A DNA stretch of 64,000 bases, from NCBI GenBank assembly GCA_001898825.1, contig MKVK01000043.1, positions 1 through 64,000 of the forward strand. The letters run 5' to 3'. The translations under genes and the position numbers were made by a program. This stretch comes from Magnetospirillum sp. 64-120 (lineage in GTDB: Bacteria; Pseudomonadota; Alphaproteobacteria; Rhodospirillales; Magnetospirillaceae). Positions 1 through 8,454 of the stretch are shown here, in pieces. Position 1 is the stretch's first letter. Each line of letters starts with the position of its first letter. Below the pieces are notes generated by a model. It was not told where the DNA came from. It worked only from the letters and a program-made list of their open reading frames with translations, and did no database searches.

Positions 1-64
1 GAAGGTCAAGCTGATCCTGGCCGACAATCCAAACTGGGACGATCTCTACCTGCGGCTGGCGTAG
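1..64 (+). CDS. C-terminal end of a gene truncated by the window start
   Basis: Only the last 20 codons are present. The second reading frame is open from base 2 and ends in DDLYLRLA before the TAG at 62-64. The residues are too few to name a family. The next gene lies on the opposite strand and converges on it. A palindromic repeat and a hairpin with a T run follow within 80 bases, as expected at the end of a transcription unit. Confidence 0.5.
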   Translation, partial: KVKLILADNPNWDDLYLRLA

Positions 65-70
65 CCGTGG

Positions 71-93
71 ATGGCCGGGTCAAGCCCGGCCAT
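71..93. repeat. REP-like palindrome with TCAAG loop
   Basis: Two perfect 9-base arms (ATGGCCGGG and CCCGGCCAT) flank the 5-base loop TCAAG. The same design, with different arm sequences, recurs at 7402-7424 (loop in reverse orientation) and 7474-7510. It sits between two convergent genes, the usual place for intergenic REP-type elements. Confidence 0.75.
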
Positions 94-122
94 GACGAAA
101 CACACTTAGCCCCAACGACTCT

Positions 123-145
123 GGGGAGCGATCCCCGGCCTTTTT
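123..145 (+). terminator. possible intrinsic terminator
   Basis: GGGGA and TCCCC arms (123-127, 132-136) close a GCGA tetraloop, and a TTTTT run follows at 141-145 after GGCC. The orientation suits the truncated + strand gene. It overlaps the last codons of the convergent gene by two bases. The stem is short, so confidence is moderate. Confidence 0.4.
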
Positions 146-1847
146 ATTTGCCGAAACCGGCGCGTACCAGCAGCACGTGGAAGTCGCGCAGCGCCTTTTG
201 CGCCTTGGCGGCGTCGGTGATGCCCTCGATGAAATGGGCGTCGAAATTGGGTTGGCGCAACAGGCTTAGGATGCGTTCGCGGGCGCGGTTCATGGCCTTG
301 CCTTCCGGCAGCACCCCGGCGGCACAGAACTGCACCAGACGCACCGCGCGGTCGCGCAGATGGCTGTCCTGGTGGTCCAGCTTCTCGATGATCTGTTCCT
401 CGATCAGATAGCGTTCCAAGATGGCGTCGATGTGGTTGGCCAGCTTGTCCTTCATGGCCTGGGGAAACGGGCTGCGCATGATCGCCCGATGGGCGGCGGT
501 GGCGCGGATCATCTTGTCCTTTGGGGTCAGGCCGCGCTGGCAGAACCGCAGGATCGAGATGGTGCTGAGAACCCGCTGGAAGTGCCCCATGATGTCTTGG
601 GTATGTTCGGGGCCGATGGGGCTGGCCATCAGATCGCACAGATACATGGCGCCATAGGCCATGTCGGGCATGACGTTGAAGCAGTTGGCGATGGCGATGG
701 TGCGGCCCTTGGCGCCGCCTTCGTCCACCATGCGGGTGTAGCGGGTGGTCAGCGCTTCGGCGGTGTCGGGGCCGAACAGCGGGCCGTCGGGCCCCAGCAT
801 GCGGCCGACCACCTGGATGAAGGCGTCGCGTTCCTTGCCCGGGTCGTTGCGGTAAAGCGGGTTGGGCGACCGCAATTGGCGGTGCGCCCGGTCGATCAGG
901 ATGTTGCGGCTTTCCGGCAGCTTCTGTTCCAAGAACAGCTTGTTCAGCATTTCCGCCGATTCGCCCAACTCGCTTTTGTCGGAAACGAACTTGCCTTCGG
1001 CCAGATCCAGCATGGCGCAGATGGCGGCCGCCAGGCTGGGCTGGAAGCCCAGAATTTCCTGGACCACGTTCGATCCCAGCACGTCGGCGATGACGCCGTC
1101 CAGCAGGCTCAGCGAGTGCTTGTCGCCCTCCGCGTCGGCCAGGGTGCACAGGCGTTCCAGCTTGCCGGCCCAGGACCGGGCGTCCACCAGATCGCGCGAC
1201 AGCACCACCATGGCCAGGAAGTCGGCCTCGGTGGGTTCGTCGGCCATGCTGGTCACATGGTCGTACATGTCCTTGAAGGCGCCGTTCAGCTTGGGCAGGT
1301 TCATGCCGTCGGCCTTGCGGGCCTTGGCCGACATCTGGTCCAGCGACTTGTAGATTTCGTCACGCCGGGTCTTGGAATCGCCCTGGCCGTCCTTGGTCTG
1401 CAGCATGGCGACCCGGTCGACCGCCGACGGCAGCAGGGAATCCTTTTCCTGCAGGCGCTTCAGCTCTTTGTAATTGTGCATCAGCTCGGTGGGGGTGACA
1501 TAGGCCTTTTCCATGTAGTTGCGGAACAGGCGATTGGTCACCGCGCGGCTTTGCGGACCGTAATAGTCGGTCGGCACCTCGCATTTGGGGGGTGTCTCGT
1601 CGATGTTGACGATGTAGACGGGGCCGTCGTCGCGGACCTGCTGGGTCTGCGAGAACACTTCCTTTTCGTCGTAGGTGCCGTCGGAACGCGCCCAGTTGCG
1701 GATGACGCGCGCACCTTCGCAGGTCTTGTTCTTCAGCAGTTTTTTGGCGGCCGAGACGGCGGCTTCCTGATCGTCGATCAGGGATTGCTGAATCCATCGG
1801 CCATTCTTCATGACCTGGACTTCGAAATTGGCGCGGTCAGACGCCAT
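144..1847 (-). CDS. conserved-looking hypothetical protein, 567 residues
   Basis: I do not recognise a family. The start is placed at the ATG opening MASDRANFEV, because AAGGAG lies 7 bases upstream. An ATG six bases earlier is only one base from that AAGGAG, and an open frame extends 28 codons further without a ribosome site. The first 80 residues look like a small globular unit (MKNGRWIQQSL followed by an Ala/Lys-rich helix and RVIRNW). The remainder is rich in helices and charged residues, has no signal peptide and no membrane segment, and so looks cytoplasmic. It stands alone on this strand, convergent with the truncated gene and divergent from the small membrane protein. Confidence 0.75.
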   Translation of the reverse strand: MASDRANFEVQVMKNGRWIQQSLIDDQEAAVSAAKKLLKNKTCEGARVIRNWARSDGTYDEKEVFSQTQQVRDDGPVYIVNIDETPPKCEVPTDYYGPQSRAVTNRLFRNYMEKAYVTPTELMHNYKELKRLQEKDSLLPSAVDRVAMLQTKDGQGDSKTRRDEIYKSLDQMSAKARKADGMNLPKLNGAFKDMYDHVTSMADEPTEADFLAMVVLSRDLVDARSWAGKLERLCTLADAEGDKHSLSLLDGVIADVLGSNVVQEILGFQPSLAAAICAMLDLAEGKFVSDKSELGESAEMLNKLFLEQKLPESRNILIDRAHRQLRSPNPLYRNDPGKERDAFIQVVGRMLGPDGPLFGPDTAEALTTRYTRMVDEGGAKGRTIAIANCFNVMPDMAYGAMYLCDLMASPIGPEHTQDIMGHFQRVLSTISILRFCQRGLTPKDKMIRATAAHRAIMRSPFPQAMKDKLANHIDAILERYLIEEQIIEKLDHQDSHLRDRAVRLVQFCAAGVLPEGKAMNRARERILSLLRQPNFDAHFIEGITDAAKAQKALRDFHVLLVRAGFGK

Positions 1848-2058
1848 GCCCATTCTCCTTATCCCGATCCCATTCTGACGACCGGTACCTTCCGTCCCAA
1901 TGCATCTTTGATACGTGTCTGGACGGCAGGTTGTCACGGAAAGATTCGCCTGCTTATCCTTAATTTTCCGTCTATTACTGCGAAATCACCCTGAAGTCGG
2001 ATTGTCAGTCCGCCTTATGAAGCGCACAATCGGAAGTGTGGGAGAAAAGGGGGGTGCC

Positions 2059-2385
2059 ATGTCTGTCCGTTTTACATGGTTGCGTCCTGGCGGCTGGGGC
2101 CGTCTGGGTGTGGTGGTCGCCATCGGAATGCTGTTCGCCACCCCGATGCTGTGGTCGCTGGGGGCTTTTGGCGAAGGTGACGAGGCCATCCGCAAGGCTT
2201 TGATCTTCCTGTTCTCGGCCATGTGGTTCGGGGTCGGCGTCGGCTATTCCATCGGCTGGGCCCTGCACGGCTTCGTGATCCGCAGCCGCGAGCACGACGA
2301 CGACGACGAGGGTGGCCATCCGGTCAGAAGCGCTGCGCCGCCCCCCCGTCCGGCGGCGCACCCGCCCGCCCGGCCCGGGCATTAA
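2059..2385 (+). CDS. small two-helix membrane protein
   Basis: This 108-residue protein has two hydrophobic stretches, roughly residues 13-32 (LGVVVAIGMLFATPMLWSL) and 46-70 (ALIFLFSAMWFGVGVGYSI). They are followed by a hydrophilic tail with a DDDDEGG acidic patch and a Pro/Ala-rich end. This predicts an inner-membrane hairpin with a cytoplasmic or periplasmic tail. The chosen ATG is preceded by a purine-rich AGAAAAGGGGGG ribosome site. The frame is open upstream to 1915 but has no better start. Function is unknown. It converges on the histidine kinase gene with a 19-base gap. Confidence 0.65.
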   Translation: MSVRFTWLRPGGWGRLGVVVAIGMLFATPMLWSLGAFGEGDEAIRKALIFLFSAMWFGVGVGYSIGWALHGFVIRSREHDDDDEGGHPVRSAAPPPRPAAHPPARPGH

Positions 2386-2408
2386 GCCTGATCCGTCCCG
2401 GGCATTAA
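2374..2408. repeat. short direct repeat across a convergent gene junction
   Basis: CCCGGGCATTAA occurs at 2374-2385 and again at 2397-2408. The first copy ends the small membrane protein gene (CAT TAA). The second overlaps the end of the histidine kinase gene, whose stop on the other strand is also TAA. It looks like a small local duplication of a stop-codon segment. Confidence 0.5.
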
Positions 2409-4120
2409 CCCGGGGCGGTGAAGTGGAAGTTCGATCCTTCGCCCAAGCGTGATTCCACCCAGATGTTGCCGCCCCAGCGATGGACGATGCGACGGCACAG
2501 GGCTAGGCCGACGCCGTTGCCGGGATAGGTGTCGACGGTGTGCAGGCGCTGGAAGATGGCGAAAATCTGCTCCCAATGCTCGGCGGCGATGCCGATGCCG
2601 TTGTCGGCGACGGTGAAGTGCCAGAACCCGTCCGGGGCGGGCTCGGCCGTCACCCGGATGATCGGCGGCCGGTCCGGATGGCGGTATTTCAGCGCGTTTT
2701 CCACCAGATTGCTGAACAGGCTGGACAATTGGTGCGGCGACGTGGCGATCCACGGCAGGGGACCAACTTCCACACGGGCGTCAAGCGCGGTGATTTGGGG
2801 CGCCAGATCAGCCAAGACCTGTTGCAGCACCTGGGCGGAATCCATGGGCGGCGTCTCGCCTTCGGCCCGCGACACCCTGGCATAGGCCAACAGGTCCTGG
2901 ATCAGCCCGGACATGCGAGTGGCGTTGGTGACAATGAAATCGATGAATTCACGGCCTTCCCGATCCAGCTGCGACTGATAGCGCCGGGCCAGCAATTGGG
3001 AAAAACTGGCGATGTTGCGAAGCGGCGTCTGCAGATCGTGCGAGGCGATGTAGGCGAACTCCTCCAACTCGGCGTTGGATCGTTCCAGGTTCAGGTTGCT
3101 GTGCTGCAACTCGTTGGCCATGGCCACGGTGTCGGCATAGGCGCGATGCAGGCGGCGATAGACCGAGATCTGAATCAGGGTCAGCACCAGGGCCAGGATG
3201 CCGGTGAACAATGCCTGCCTGTACCAGCTTTCCAGATAATGGCGGTCGGTGAGGGCGACGACCACGGCCAGCGGGAAATGCGGCAGGCTGCGAAAAGCGT
3301 AAAGGCGGTTCAGATGGTCGATGGCGGACACGAATTCCCCGTCGGACCGGGTTGCCGACGACAGGTGCAGGGCGTAAAGCCCGGTGTTGGATTCGTTCAG
3401 TTCGGTGATGATCTGGGGGCGCCGTAACAGCAATTGCGCCTTTTCGCGCAACCGCAAGGTCACCAGCCCGTCATCGCCGATGTTGAGTTTATCCACCTGC
3501 CGCTGCAGCCATTGCAGGTCGATGTAGCCGATGACCGCGCCGATGAAGCGCTGGTTCTGGTCCCGCAAGGGGCGGGCCAGCACGATGCCGGGTTTGCCGC
3601 TGGCCCGAGAGATCAGCACTTCCGACAGCACGAAGTCGTGTTGGGGGTTTTCCAGAAGTGTCTGGAACCATCGACGGTCGGCCACGTTCAGGGGCATGTC
3701 GGCGCTGGCGCGTCCGATTCCCAGAACGGAATCGCCCTTGGCGTCGAAGGCCCGGTAATTCAAAACCGCGTCGAAACCGCTCAGCGACTGCTCCATGCTG
3801 GCGCGGGCCAGATCGAGGCGGCTGTCCGGGCTTGCGACGCTCAGGATATGGGCGAAAGTCCCCAGGTCGGCGTAGATGCGGACCAGGGTGCTGTCGATGG
3901 TCAGGGTCAGGACATCAGCCAGGTTGGCGACGGTGATGCGGGCTTCGCGTTTGGCGGCGTCGTAGGCGCTCCAGTTTTGCAGTCCCAAGAGGACAAGAAT
4001 CAGCAGCAGGGGGGCGAACAGCAGCGGTCCGCGGGCCCGGATGCGAATGCTTTTTTTGGCCAAGTCCAAAGGGGTCGGCGTCATGGGCGTAAACTCGCCT
4101 GCCAATACCGCCTTTAGCAT
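2405..4120 (-). CDS. membrane sensor histidine kinase
   Basis: A transmembrane sensor kinase of 571 residues. Membrane helices lie at about 31-50 and 303-320 and bracket a periplasmic sensor region of about 250 residues, of the size and pattern of a double Cache/PAS-like sensor. After TM2 comes a coiled coil (about 328-352), a HisKA domain with the phospho-acceptor His near 361 (ASHDLQTPLRN), and an ATPase domain with N box NLVENALKYR (471-480), G1 DNGIGI (506-511) and G2 GNGVGLAL (534-541). There is no receiver domain, and no response regulator gene is adjacent, so this is an orphan kinase. An internal ATG at 4084 is an alternative start; neither ATG has a clearly better ribosome site. Confidence 0.9.
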   Translation of the reverse strand: MLKAVLAGEFTPMTPTPLDLAKKSIRIRARGPLLFAPLLLILVLLGLQNWSAYDAAKREARITVANLADVLTLTIDSTLVRIYADLGTFAHILSVASPDSRLDLARASMEQSLSGFDAVLNYRAFDAKGDSVLGIGRASADMPLNVADRRWFQTLLENPQHDFVLSEVLISRASGKPGIVLARPLRDQNQRFIGAVIGYIDLQWLQRQVDKLNIGDDGLVTLRLREKAQLLLRRPQIITELNESNTGLYALHLSSATRSDGEFVSAIDHLNRLYAFRSLPHFPLAVVVALTDRHYLESWYRQALFTGILALVLTLIQISVYRRLHRAYADTVAMANELQHSNLNLERSNAELEEFAYIASHDLQTPLRNIASFSQLLARRYQSQLDREGREFIDFIVTNATRMSGLIQDLLAYARVSRAEGETPPMDSAQVLQQVLADLAPQITALDARVEVGPLPWIATSPHQLSSLFSNLVENALKYRHPDRPPIIRVTAEPAPDGFWHFTVADNGIGIAAEHWEQIFAIFQRLHTVDTYPGNGVGLALCRRIVHRWGGNIWVESRLGEGSNFHFTAPG

Positions 4121-4157
4121 ACCCTTTTGAAAACAGCGGCGATATCCGCTTTAAGTG

Positions 4158-5210
4158 TCAGGCTTGGCGCCGTGCCGCCAGCACCCGGGACAAGGTGACG
4201 ACGATGAACAAAAGGATGGCCAAGGCATTGATCATGCCGCCCCATTGCCGCGACCCGCTAAGATCCAACAGGTCGCCCGCCAGCCGCAATCCCAGGGACA
4301 GATGCAGCAAAGCCAGCGGCAGATAGAACACCGGGTGATAGGCCAGCCTTATCCCCAGCACTGCCGGCAGGATCATCGGGGCATGGCCGAAAACCATGGA
4401 AAACACGAAGCCGACGAACAAGGCGTGCAGGGCGGCGTCGTAGACCGGCGTCGCCAGCCCGCCATCCAGTGTCGGCATCAGGATGCCGGCCAGTCCCAGC
4501 CACCCATAGCCCGAGATCAGGCATACCGCCACATAGCGCGGCAAGCCGGTTTGCCGGATGGTGCGCCGGGCCACGTCGTGCCACAGCGACCATGCGACCA
4601 GGGCCAGCAAACCCAACCCGAAAACGGTCCAGGCTGGACCGGTGGCGATGACGCTTTGGGCGGCGCCCACCCCCACCATCAGCAAGGCGGGGGCCATCAA
4701 CGGCAGCCGCCACTTGCTGGGGGGCAGGAAGCGGGCCAGTTCCAGCCTTTCCCCGGCGATGGTCAGCACCAGGAAGGCGGCCCACAACGCCACCACTTCC
4801 GACACCATGAGGCCGGACAGCCACAGCGCGTTGCCCAGGCTCCAGCAAAAGGCCCCCAGGGCCATCAGCTTGGTGAAGGGCTCGGGCTGGCGCCGTGTGA
4901 CGACGATCGCCATGGCCAGGAACACCAAGGACCCCGCCAACAGCAAGAATGCGCCGTGCAGGGACCAGCCGGCCAGCAGGGCGATGCCGCCCGCCGCGGT
5001 GGCGGCCGGCGCCGCGAAGCCCCACGACCGGTTCAGCGCCACGGCGCGTTCCAGGCCGATGACGGTGCCGAAGAAACCGCAGATCATCAACGGGCCGTGA
5101 ATGTCGGACCAGGCCAAAGCCGGCAAGTCCCACCCCAGCCGGGCCAGACCAGCGGCCAGACCGGCGAACAGCGACACGGCCCCCAGCATCAGGAACGGCT
5201 TGCGCGGCAT
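4158..5210 (-). CDS. NnrS family membrane protein
   Basis: A polytopic inner-membrane protein of 350 residues with about ten to twelve hydrophobic segments. NnrS-type signatures are HGPLMICGFFGTVIGLERAV near the N-terminus and HALFVGFVFSMVFGHAPMI in the C-terminal third, both with conserved histidines that in this family are thought to bind haem. NnrS proteins are associated with nitric-oxide stress and denitrification. The start codon lies four bases after the stop of the MIP18/DUF59 gene, so the two are almost certainly co-transcribed. That pairing points to metal-centre or NO-related physiology rather than a sugar role. Confidence 0.85.
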   Translation of the reverse strand: MPRKPFLMLGAVSLFAGLAAGLARLGWDLPALAWSDIHGPLMICGFFGTVIGLERAVALNRSWGFAAPAATAAGGIALLAGWSLHGAFLLLAGSLVFLAMAIVVTRRQPEPFTKLMALGAFCWSLGNALWLSGLMVSEVVALWAAFLVLTIAGERLELARFLPPSKWRLPLMAPALLMVGVGAAQSVIATGPAWTVFGLGLLALVAWSLWHDVARRTIRQTGLPRYVAVCLISGYGWLGLAGILMPTLDGGLATPVYDAALHALFVGFVFSMVFGHAPMILPAVLGIRLAYHPVFYLPLALLHLSLGLRLAGDLLDLSGSRQWGGMINALAILLFIVVTLSRVLAARRQA

Positions 5211-5214
5211 GGCG

Positions 5215-5487
5215 TCAGCTCCAGCCCAATTGTGCCTTGGCGTCGGCGCTCATGCGGGTGGGGTGCCACAGCGGATGGTCCAGGACCTCGACGCTGGCGC
5301 CGGGGATCAGGCGGCGCACCTCGTCCTTCATGAAGCCCGATTGCGGGCAGGCCGGCGTGGTCATCAGCAAGGCCACGTGCACGTGGCCGTCCTGTTCGGT
5401 GATGGATTCCACCAGGCCCAAATCGACGATGTTGACGCCGACATCCGGGTCGATGATCTGCTTCAGGGTTTCCAGGTGAGCGTTCAT
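5215..5487 (-). CDS. MIP18/DUF59 family metal-sulfur cluster assembly factor
   Basis: A 90-residue cytosolic protein with the DUF59 pattern: N-terminal helix LETLKQIIDPDVGVNIVDLGLV, a central beta segment, and TTPACPQSGFMKDEVRRLI with the family cysteine in the TxxxCP loop. Relatives (SufT, PaaD, eukaryotic MIP18) assist maturation of Fe-S proteins. The length is close to the minimal domain. It is the first gene of a two-gene operon with the NnrS-like gene. An inverted repeat, GTTCC-AGTTC-GGAAC, lies about 20 bases upstream. Confidence 0.85.
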   Translation of the reverse strand: MNAHLETLKQIIDPDVGVNIVDLGLVESITEQDGHVHVALLMTTPACPQSGFMKDEVRRLIPGASVEVLDHPLWHPTRMSADAKAQLGWS

Positions 5488-5505
5488 GGCGTGCGAACCG
5501 AAATC

Positions 5506-5520
5506 GTTCCAGTTCGGAAC
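5506..5520 (-). promoter_or_regulatory. inverted repeat upstream of the DUF59-NnrS operon
   Basis: GTTCC and GGAAC arms are separated by AGTTC, 19-33 bases before the start codon of the DUF59 gene. The position would suit a repressor operator or a 5' UTR hairpin. No specific regulator is recognised. Confidence 0.25.
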
Positions 5521-5567
5521 AGTTTAGGCTGCTGTCCATAGCCGCACATTGAGTGCGGTCAAGCCCG

Positions 5568-6422
5568 TTACTTCAGGAAACCGATCAGCGCCTTGTTCAC
5601 CCGTTCCGGCTGCACCAGTTGGGGGAAGTGATCGACGTCGTCCCACACCTGCAGCCGGGCTTTGGGATAGTTGTCGGCCAGCCAGTCCTTGACCCCGGCC
5701 TGCGACATGGCGGCGTAGATGGCCAGCGCCGGGACCTTGAACTTGGCCGGGGCCCAGACGTCGGGGGAGTCGAAGTTTTCAAAGGTGCTGACCGCCACAT
5801 GCTGGTCGATGGCCCGTCCCTGGGCCAGCAATTGCTTTTTCTGGGCGGCGGAAACCTTGGTGGTGACCCCTTGGAACATCTGTTCGATGACCAGTTGGTA
5901 GCCGGGGCTTTTCATTCCCTCGACCATGGACTTCATCCAGGCGTCGTTTTGCGCCCTCAGCGCCGGATTGCTGGGGTGGTGCATGATGGCGCCGTCCAGG
6001 AAGGCGACACGGTCCACCTTCAGCTTGTCCCGGCGCAGCACGGTGTGGATGACCGGCAAGCCCATGGAATGGCCGACCAGGGCGGTATGGCTTAGGCCGG
6101 CATCTTGGGCCACCGCTTCCACCGCGCGGGCGTAGAAGTCCATGGTATAGGCCGCGTCGCGCGGCTTGCCTGAATCGCCGTGGCCGGGCAGGTCCAGGGC
6201 GATGACCCGGTGGGTCTTAGCCAAGGCGGGGATTTGCGCCTGCCAATACGACTGGTTCAAGGTGAAGCCGTGAACCAGGATGACCGGGCTGCCCTGTCCC
6301 CAGCTTTTATAGTGGACCAGGACGCCGTCGGCGCCGGCATAGCGGGATTCGCCGTCCTTGGCCCAGGCGGCGCCGGGAACCAGCAGGACGATCAGCAGCA
6401 GCAGACGCAGAACGGCGCGCAT
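5568..6422 (-). CDS. exported alpha/beta hydrolase
   Basis: A 284-residue alpha/beta-hydrolase fold enzyme. An N-terminal signal peptide (MRAVLRLLLLIVLLVPGAAWA, cleavage after AWA) implies periplasmic location. Fold signatures are the oxyanion region VILVHGFTLNQS, DLPGHGDSGKP, the nucleophile elbow GHSMG and a late histidine in DVDHFPQL. The substrate cannot be told from sequence; esterase or haloperoxidase-like relatives are the nearest family types. AGGG seven bases before the ATG supports the start. The gene starts four bases after the VOC gene ends, so they form an operon. Confidence 0.85.
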   Translation of the reverse strand: MRAVLRLLLLIVLLVPGAAWAKDGESRYAGADGVLVHYKSWGQGSPVILVHGFTLNQSYWQAQIPALAKTHRVIALDLPGHGDSGKPRDAAYTMDFYARAVEAVAQDAGLSHTALVGHSMGLPVIHTVLRRDKLKVDRVAFLDGAIMHHPSNPALRAQNDAWMKSMVEGMKSPGYQLVIEQMFQGVTTKVSAAQKKQLLAQGRAIDQHVAVSTFENFDSPDVWAPAKFKVPALAIYAAMSQAGVKDWLADNYPKARLQVWDDVDHFPQLVQPERVNKALIGFLK

Positions 6423-6426
6423 GGGT

Positions 6427-7278
6427 TTATCCCTGCATCATTTCCAGATGGACGCCGCAGGCTTCCGACATGGGAATGCGGATGGTGCCTTCACGGTCAC
6501 GGGTGAATTCGACGCCGTTATGCTTCAGCCATTGGGCGGCCCGGTTGGTGTCGGACACGTAAACCGCCATGGCCACCAGGGCCGGCGGCGGCGGCAGGTC
6601 GTCCAGTTCGGCTTCCGGGTGCAGCTGGGTCAGGTCGTCGGGGCGGCTTAGGAAGATCAAGCCGCGGCCGGTGTGCAAGGTGACGGTGTCGTCGGTGATG
6701 ACGGCGCGGTGCGGCCCCAGGACGCGGTCCCAGGCCTGGGTCAGTTCCACCGGCTCGGCGACGATGGCCGACACCGAGGCGATGCCGATGGCGCCGTTGG
6801 GATGGTCCAGCCAGGCGGGAAAGCGTTCACGTTCGGCGGTGATGTGCTGGGTGACCCGGGTGTGGATGCCGGGCGTCGCCTCGGGCGGCAGCAGGGTTTC
6901 GGAAAACATCAGGGTGGCGACGCCTTCGTCGGTGTCGATGCGGCGGCTGAGCGAGCGCGGCAGCGGCACTTCCAGCCCGGCGGCCTGCAGGCGTTCGACC
7001 ACCGCGGCGCCGTTGTCGGTGCCCAGCGAAATGCCGATCAGGCCTTCGCGATCCTTGGTGAAGGCTCGCAGTTCGTCGGCCACCGCGCCCTCGGCCACCG
7101 CCCCTTGGATGGCGATGTAATCCTGGCGGAACATGATGCAGTGGTTGGCGGTGCCCCATTCGGGGTGCTCGCCACGCGGGGTCAGGGAAAACCCAAGCCG
7201 GTGAAAGGTCTCGGCGGCGATGCCCAGATCGCGCACGGCGACGACCGCATGATCCAGCCCGGTGATGTTGTTCGCCAT
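6427..7278 (-). CDS. VOC (glyoxalase-like) family protein
   Basis: A 283-residue cytosolic protein with two vicinal-oxygen-chelate modules. The first begins NITGLDHAVVAVRDLG with the metal-ligand-type His, the second is around ALVAMAVYVSDTNRAAQWL, and a terminal ligand-type Glu lies in GVHLEMMQ. Such proteins include dioxygenases, glyoxalases and isomerases; this arrangement matches the Glyoxalase-3-like group. GGAGGG seven bases before the ATG makes the start firm. It is first in an operon with the exported hydrolase. Substrate unknown. Confidence 0.85.
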   Translation of the reverse strand: MANNITGLDHAVVAVRDLGIAAETFHRLGFSLTPRGEHPEWGTANHCIMFRQDYIAIQGAVAEGAVADELRAFTKDREGLIGISLGTDNGAAVVERLQAAGLEVPLPRSLSRRIDTDEGVATLMFSETLLPPEATPGIHTRVTQHITAERERFPAWLDHPNGAIGIASVSAIVAEPVELTQAWDRVLGPHRAVITDDTVTLHTGRGLIFLSRPDDLTQLHPEAELDDLPPPPALVAMAVYVSDTNRAAQWLKHNGVEFTRDREGTIRIPMSEACGVHLEMMQG

Positions 7279-7401
7279 CTTGTTCCCTCCGTTGTGGCAG
7301 ATGCGAAGGGTCGCACGGAGGAGGGGGGATGAGTCAACCCATGGCGGGATGAATATTGCGGAAGGCTAAGCCCGTTCGGCACTGGTTTATGTTCTTCCGT
7401 C

Positions 7402-7424
7402 ATGCCCGTGCTTGACACGGGCAT
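7402..7424. repeat. REP-like palindrome, loop CTTGA
   Basis: Perfect 9-base arms ATGCCCGTG and CACGGGCAT flank CTTGA, the reverse complement of the TCAAG loop seen at 71-93 and 7474-7510. This copy is therefore in the opposite orientation to its neighbour 50 bases away. Confidence 0.75.
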
Positions 7425-7473
7425 CCACGTCTATCCGCCGGATGAATTGCTTGAAACGGTTTTCTGGTGGCAA

Positions 7474-7510
7474 CATCGTCATCACCGGGTCAAGCCCGGT
7501 GATGACGATG
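7474..7510. repeat. REP-like palindrome with 16-base arms
   Basis: Arms 7474-7489 and 7495-7510 are perfect reverse complements of 16 bases around the loop TCAAG. With the copy at 7402-7424 it forms a head-to-head pair in the 293-base gap between tyrC and the VOC gene. The extended stem could end transcription or stabilise an mRNA end, though no T run follows. Confidence 0.8.
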
Positions 7511-7571
7511 TTCAAATGGATAGCCGCGAACCCGCGTCAAAATATCCGCGCCCGGCGTCTGAGGGGCTAAA

Positions 7572-8453
7572 TCAAGCCTGCTTGGCGTCGATGATGGCGC
7601 GGCGGATGGCGCGGGTTTCGGTGAAGCGTTGTTCCAGGGTTTCCGCCTCGCCCCAGCGGATGGCCCGTTGCAGCGCGGTCAAATCCTCAGTGAAGCGCTG
7701 GATGATTTCCAGCACCGCGTCCTTGTTGGCCATGAAGATGTCGCGCCACATCACCGGATCGCTGGCGGCGATGCGGGTGAAGTCGCGGAAACCCGAAGCC
7801 GAGAACTTGATCACTTCGTGCTGCAGGTGGCCTTCCATGTCGTTGGCGGTGCCGACGATGGTATAGGCGATCAGGTGCGGAAGGTGCGAGGTGATGGCCA
7901 GCACCTTGTCGTGGTGGTGCGGGTCCATGATCTCGATCATCGAGCCCATGGCCTGCCAGAACGCGGTGACCTTGTCGACGGCCTGCTGGTTGGTGCCGGG
8001 CAGCGGCGTCAGAATGCACCAGCGGCCTTCGAACAGTTCGGCGAAGCCGGCGGCGGGGCCGGAATGTTCGGTGCCGGCGATGGGGTGGCCGGGGACGAAA
8101 TGCACGCCTTCCGGCAGGTTGGGCAGCAGGTCGCGAACCACGGCGCTTTTCACCGATCCCACGTCGGACACGATGCATCCGGTCTTCAGATGCGGCCCGA
8201 TGGCGGCGCCCACCGCCGCCATGGCACCCACCGGGGTGCCGACGACGACCAGGTCGGCGTCGGCCACCAGGGCGGGGTCGGTGCCGGCGACGTCGACGAT
8301 CCCCAATTCCCGTGCGGTGGCGCAGGCCTGTTCGGACGCGTCGACGGTGACGATGCGTGATGCCAGCCCGTGCTTACGGGCGGCGCGGGCGATGGATGAA
8401 TTGATCAGCCCGATGCCGACCAGGCAAAGGGTGCCGAACAATGGGGTGGTCAT
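7572..8453 (-). CDS. tyrC: prephenate/arogenate dehydrogenase
   Basis: A 293-residue NAD(P)-dependent dehydrogenase that oxidatively decarboxylates prephenate (or arogenate) in tyrosine biosynthesis. The N-terminal Rossmann motif is LVGIGLINSSIARA. Further signatures are VVGTPVGAM, DVGSVKSAV, the catalytic-loop PGHPIAGTEHSG, and the helical dimer domain with HDKVLAITSHLPHLIAY. Its ATG lies one base beyond the hisC stop, so translation is coupled, and the upstream gene is a chorismate mutase. The three genes form an aromatic amino acid operon. A REP pair lies downstream. Confidence 0.93.
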   Translation of the reverse strand: MTTPLFGTLCLVGIGLINSSIARAARKHGLASRIVTVDASEQACATARELGIVDVAGTDPALVADADLVVVGTPVGAMAAVGAAIGPHLKTGCIVSDVGSVKSAVVRDLLPNLPEGVHFVPGHPIAGTEHSGPAAGFAELFEGRWCILTPLPGTNQQAVDKVTAFWQAMGSMIEIMDPHHHDKVLAITSHLPHLIAYTIVGTANDMEGHLQHEVIKFSASGFRDFTRIAASDPVMWRDIFMANKDAVLEIIQRFTEDLTALQRAIRWGEAETLEQRFTETRAIRRAIIDAKQA

Positions 8454-8454
8454 G

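Noticed and set aside
360-1994. 544-codon open frame on the plus strand over the first minus-strand gene
   Set aside because: Its sequence is Gly/Val/Gln/His-rich without domain character, whereas the minus-strand reading has a ribosome site and globular composition.
2406-4117. long open frames on the strand opposite the histidine kinase and many other genes
   Set aside because: High GC makes long antisense open frames common. They read low-complexity Gly/Arg/Pro/Ala sequence and match no domain pattern.
5495-5520. SOS (LexA) box
   Set aside because: GAAC-N7-GTTC occurs, but the alphaproteobacterial box is a direct repeat GTTC-N7-GTTC. The arrangement here is inverted.
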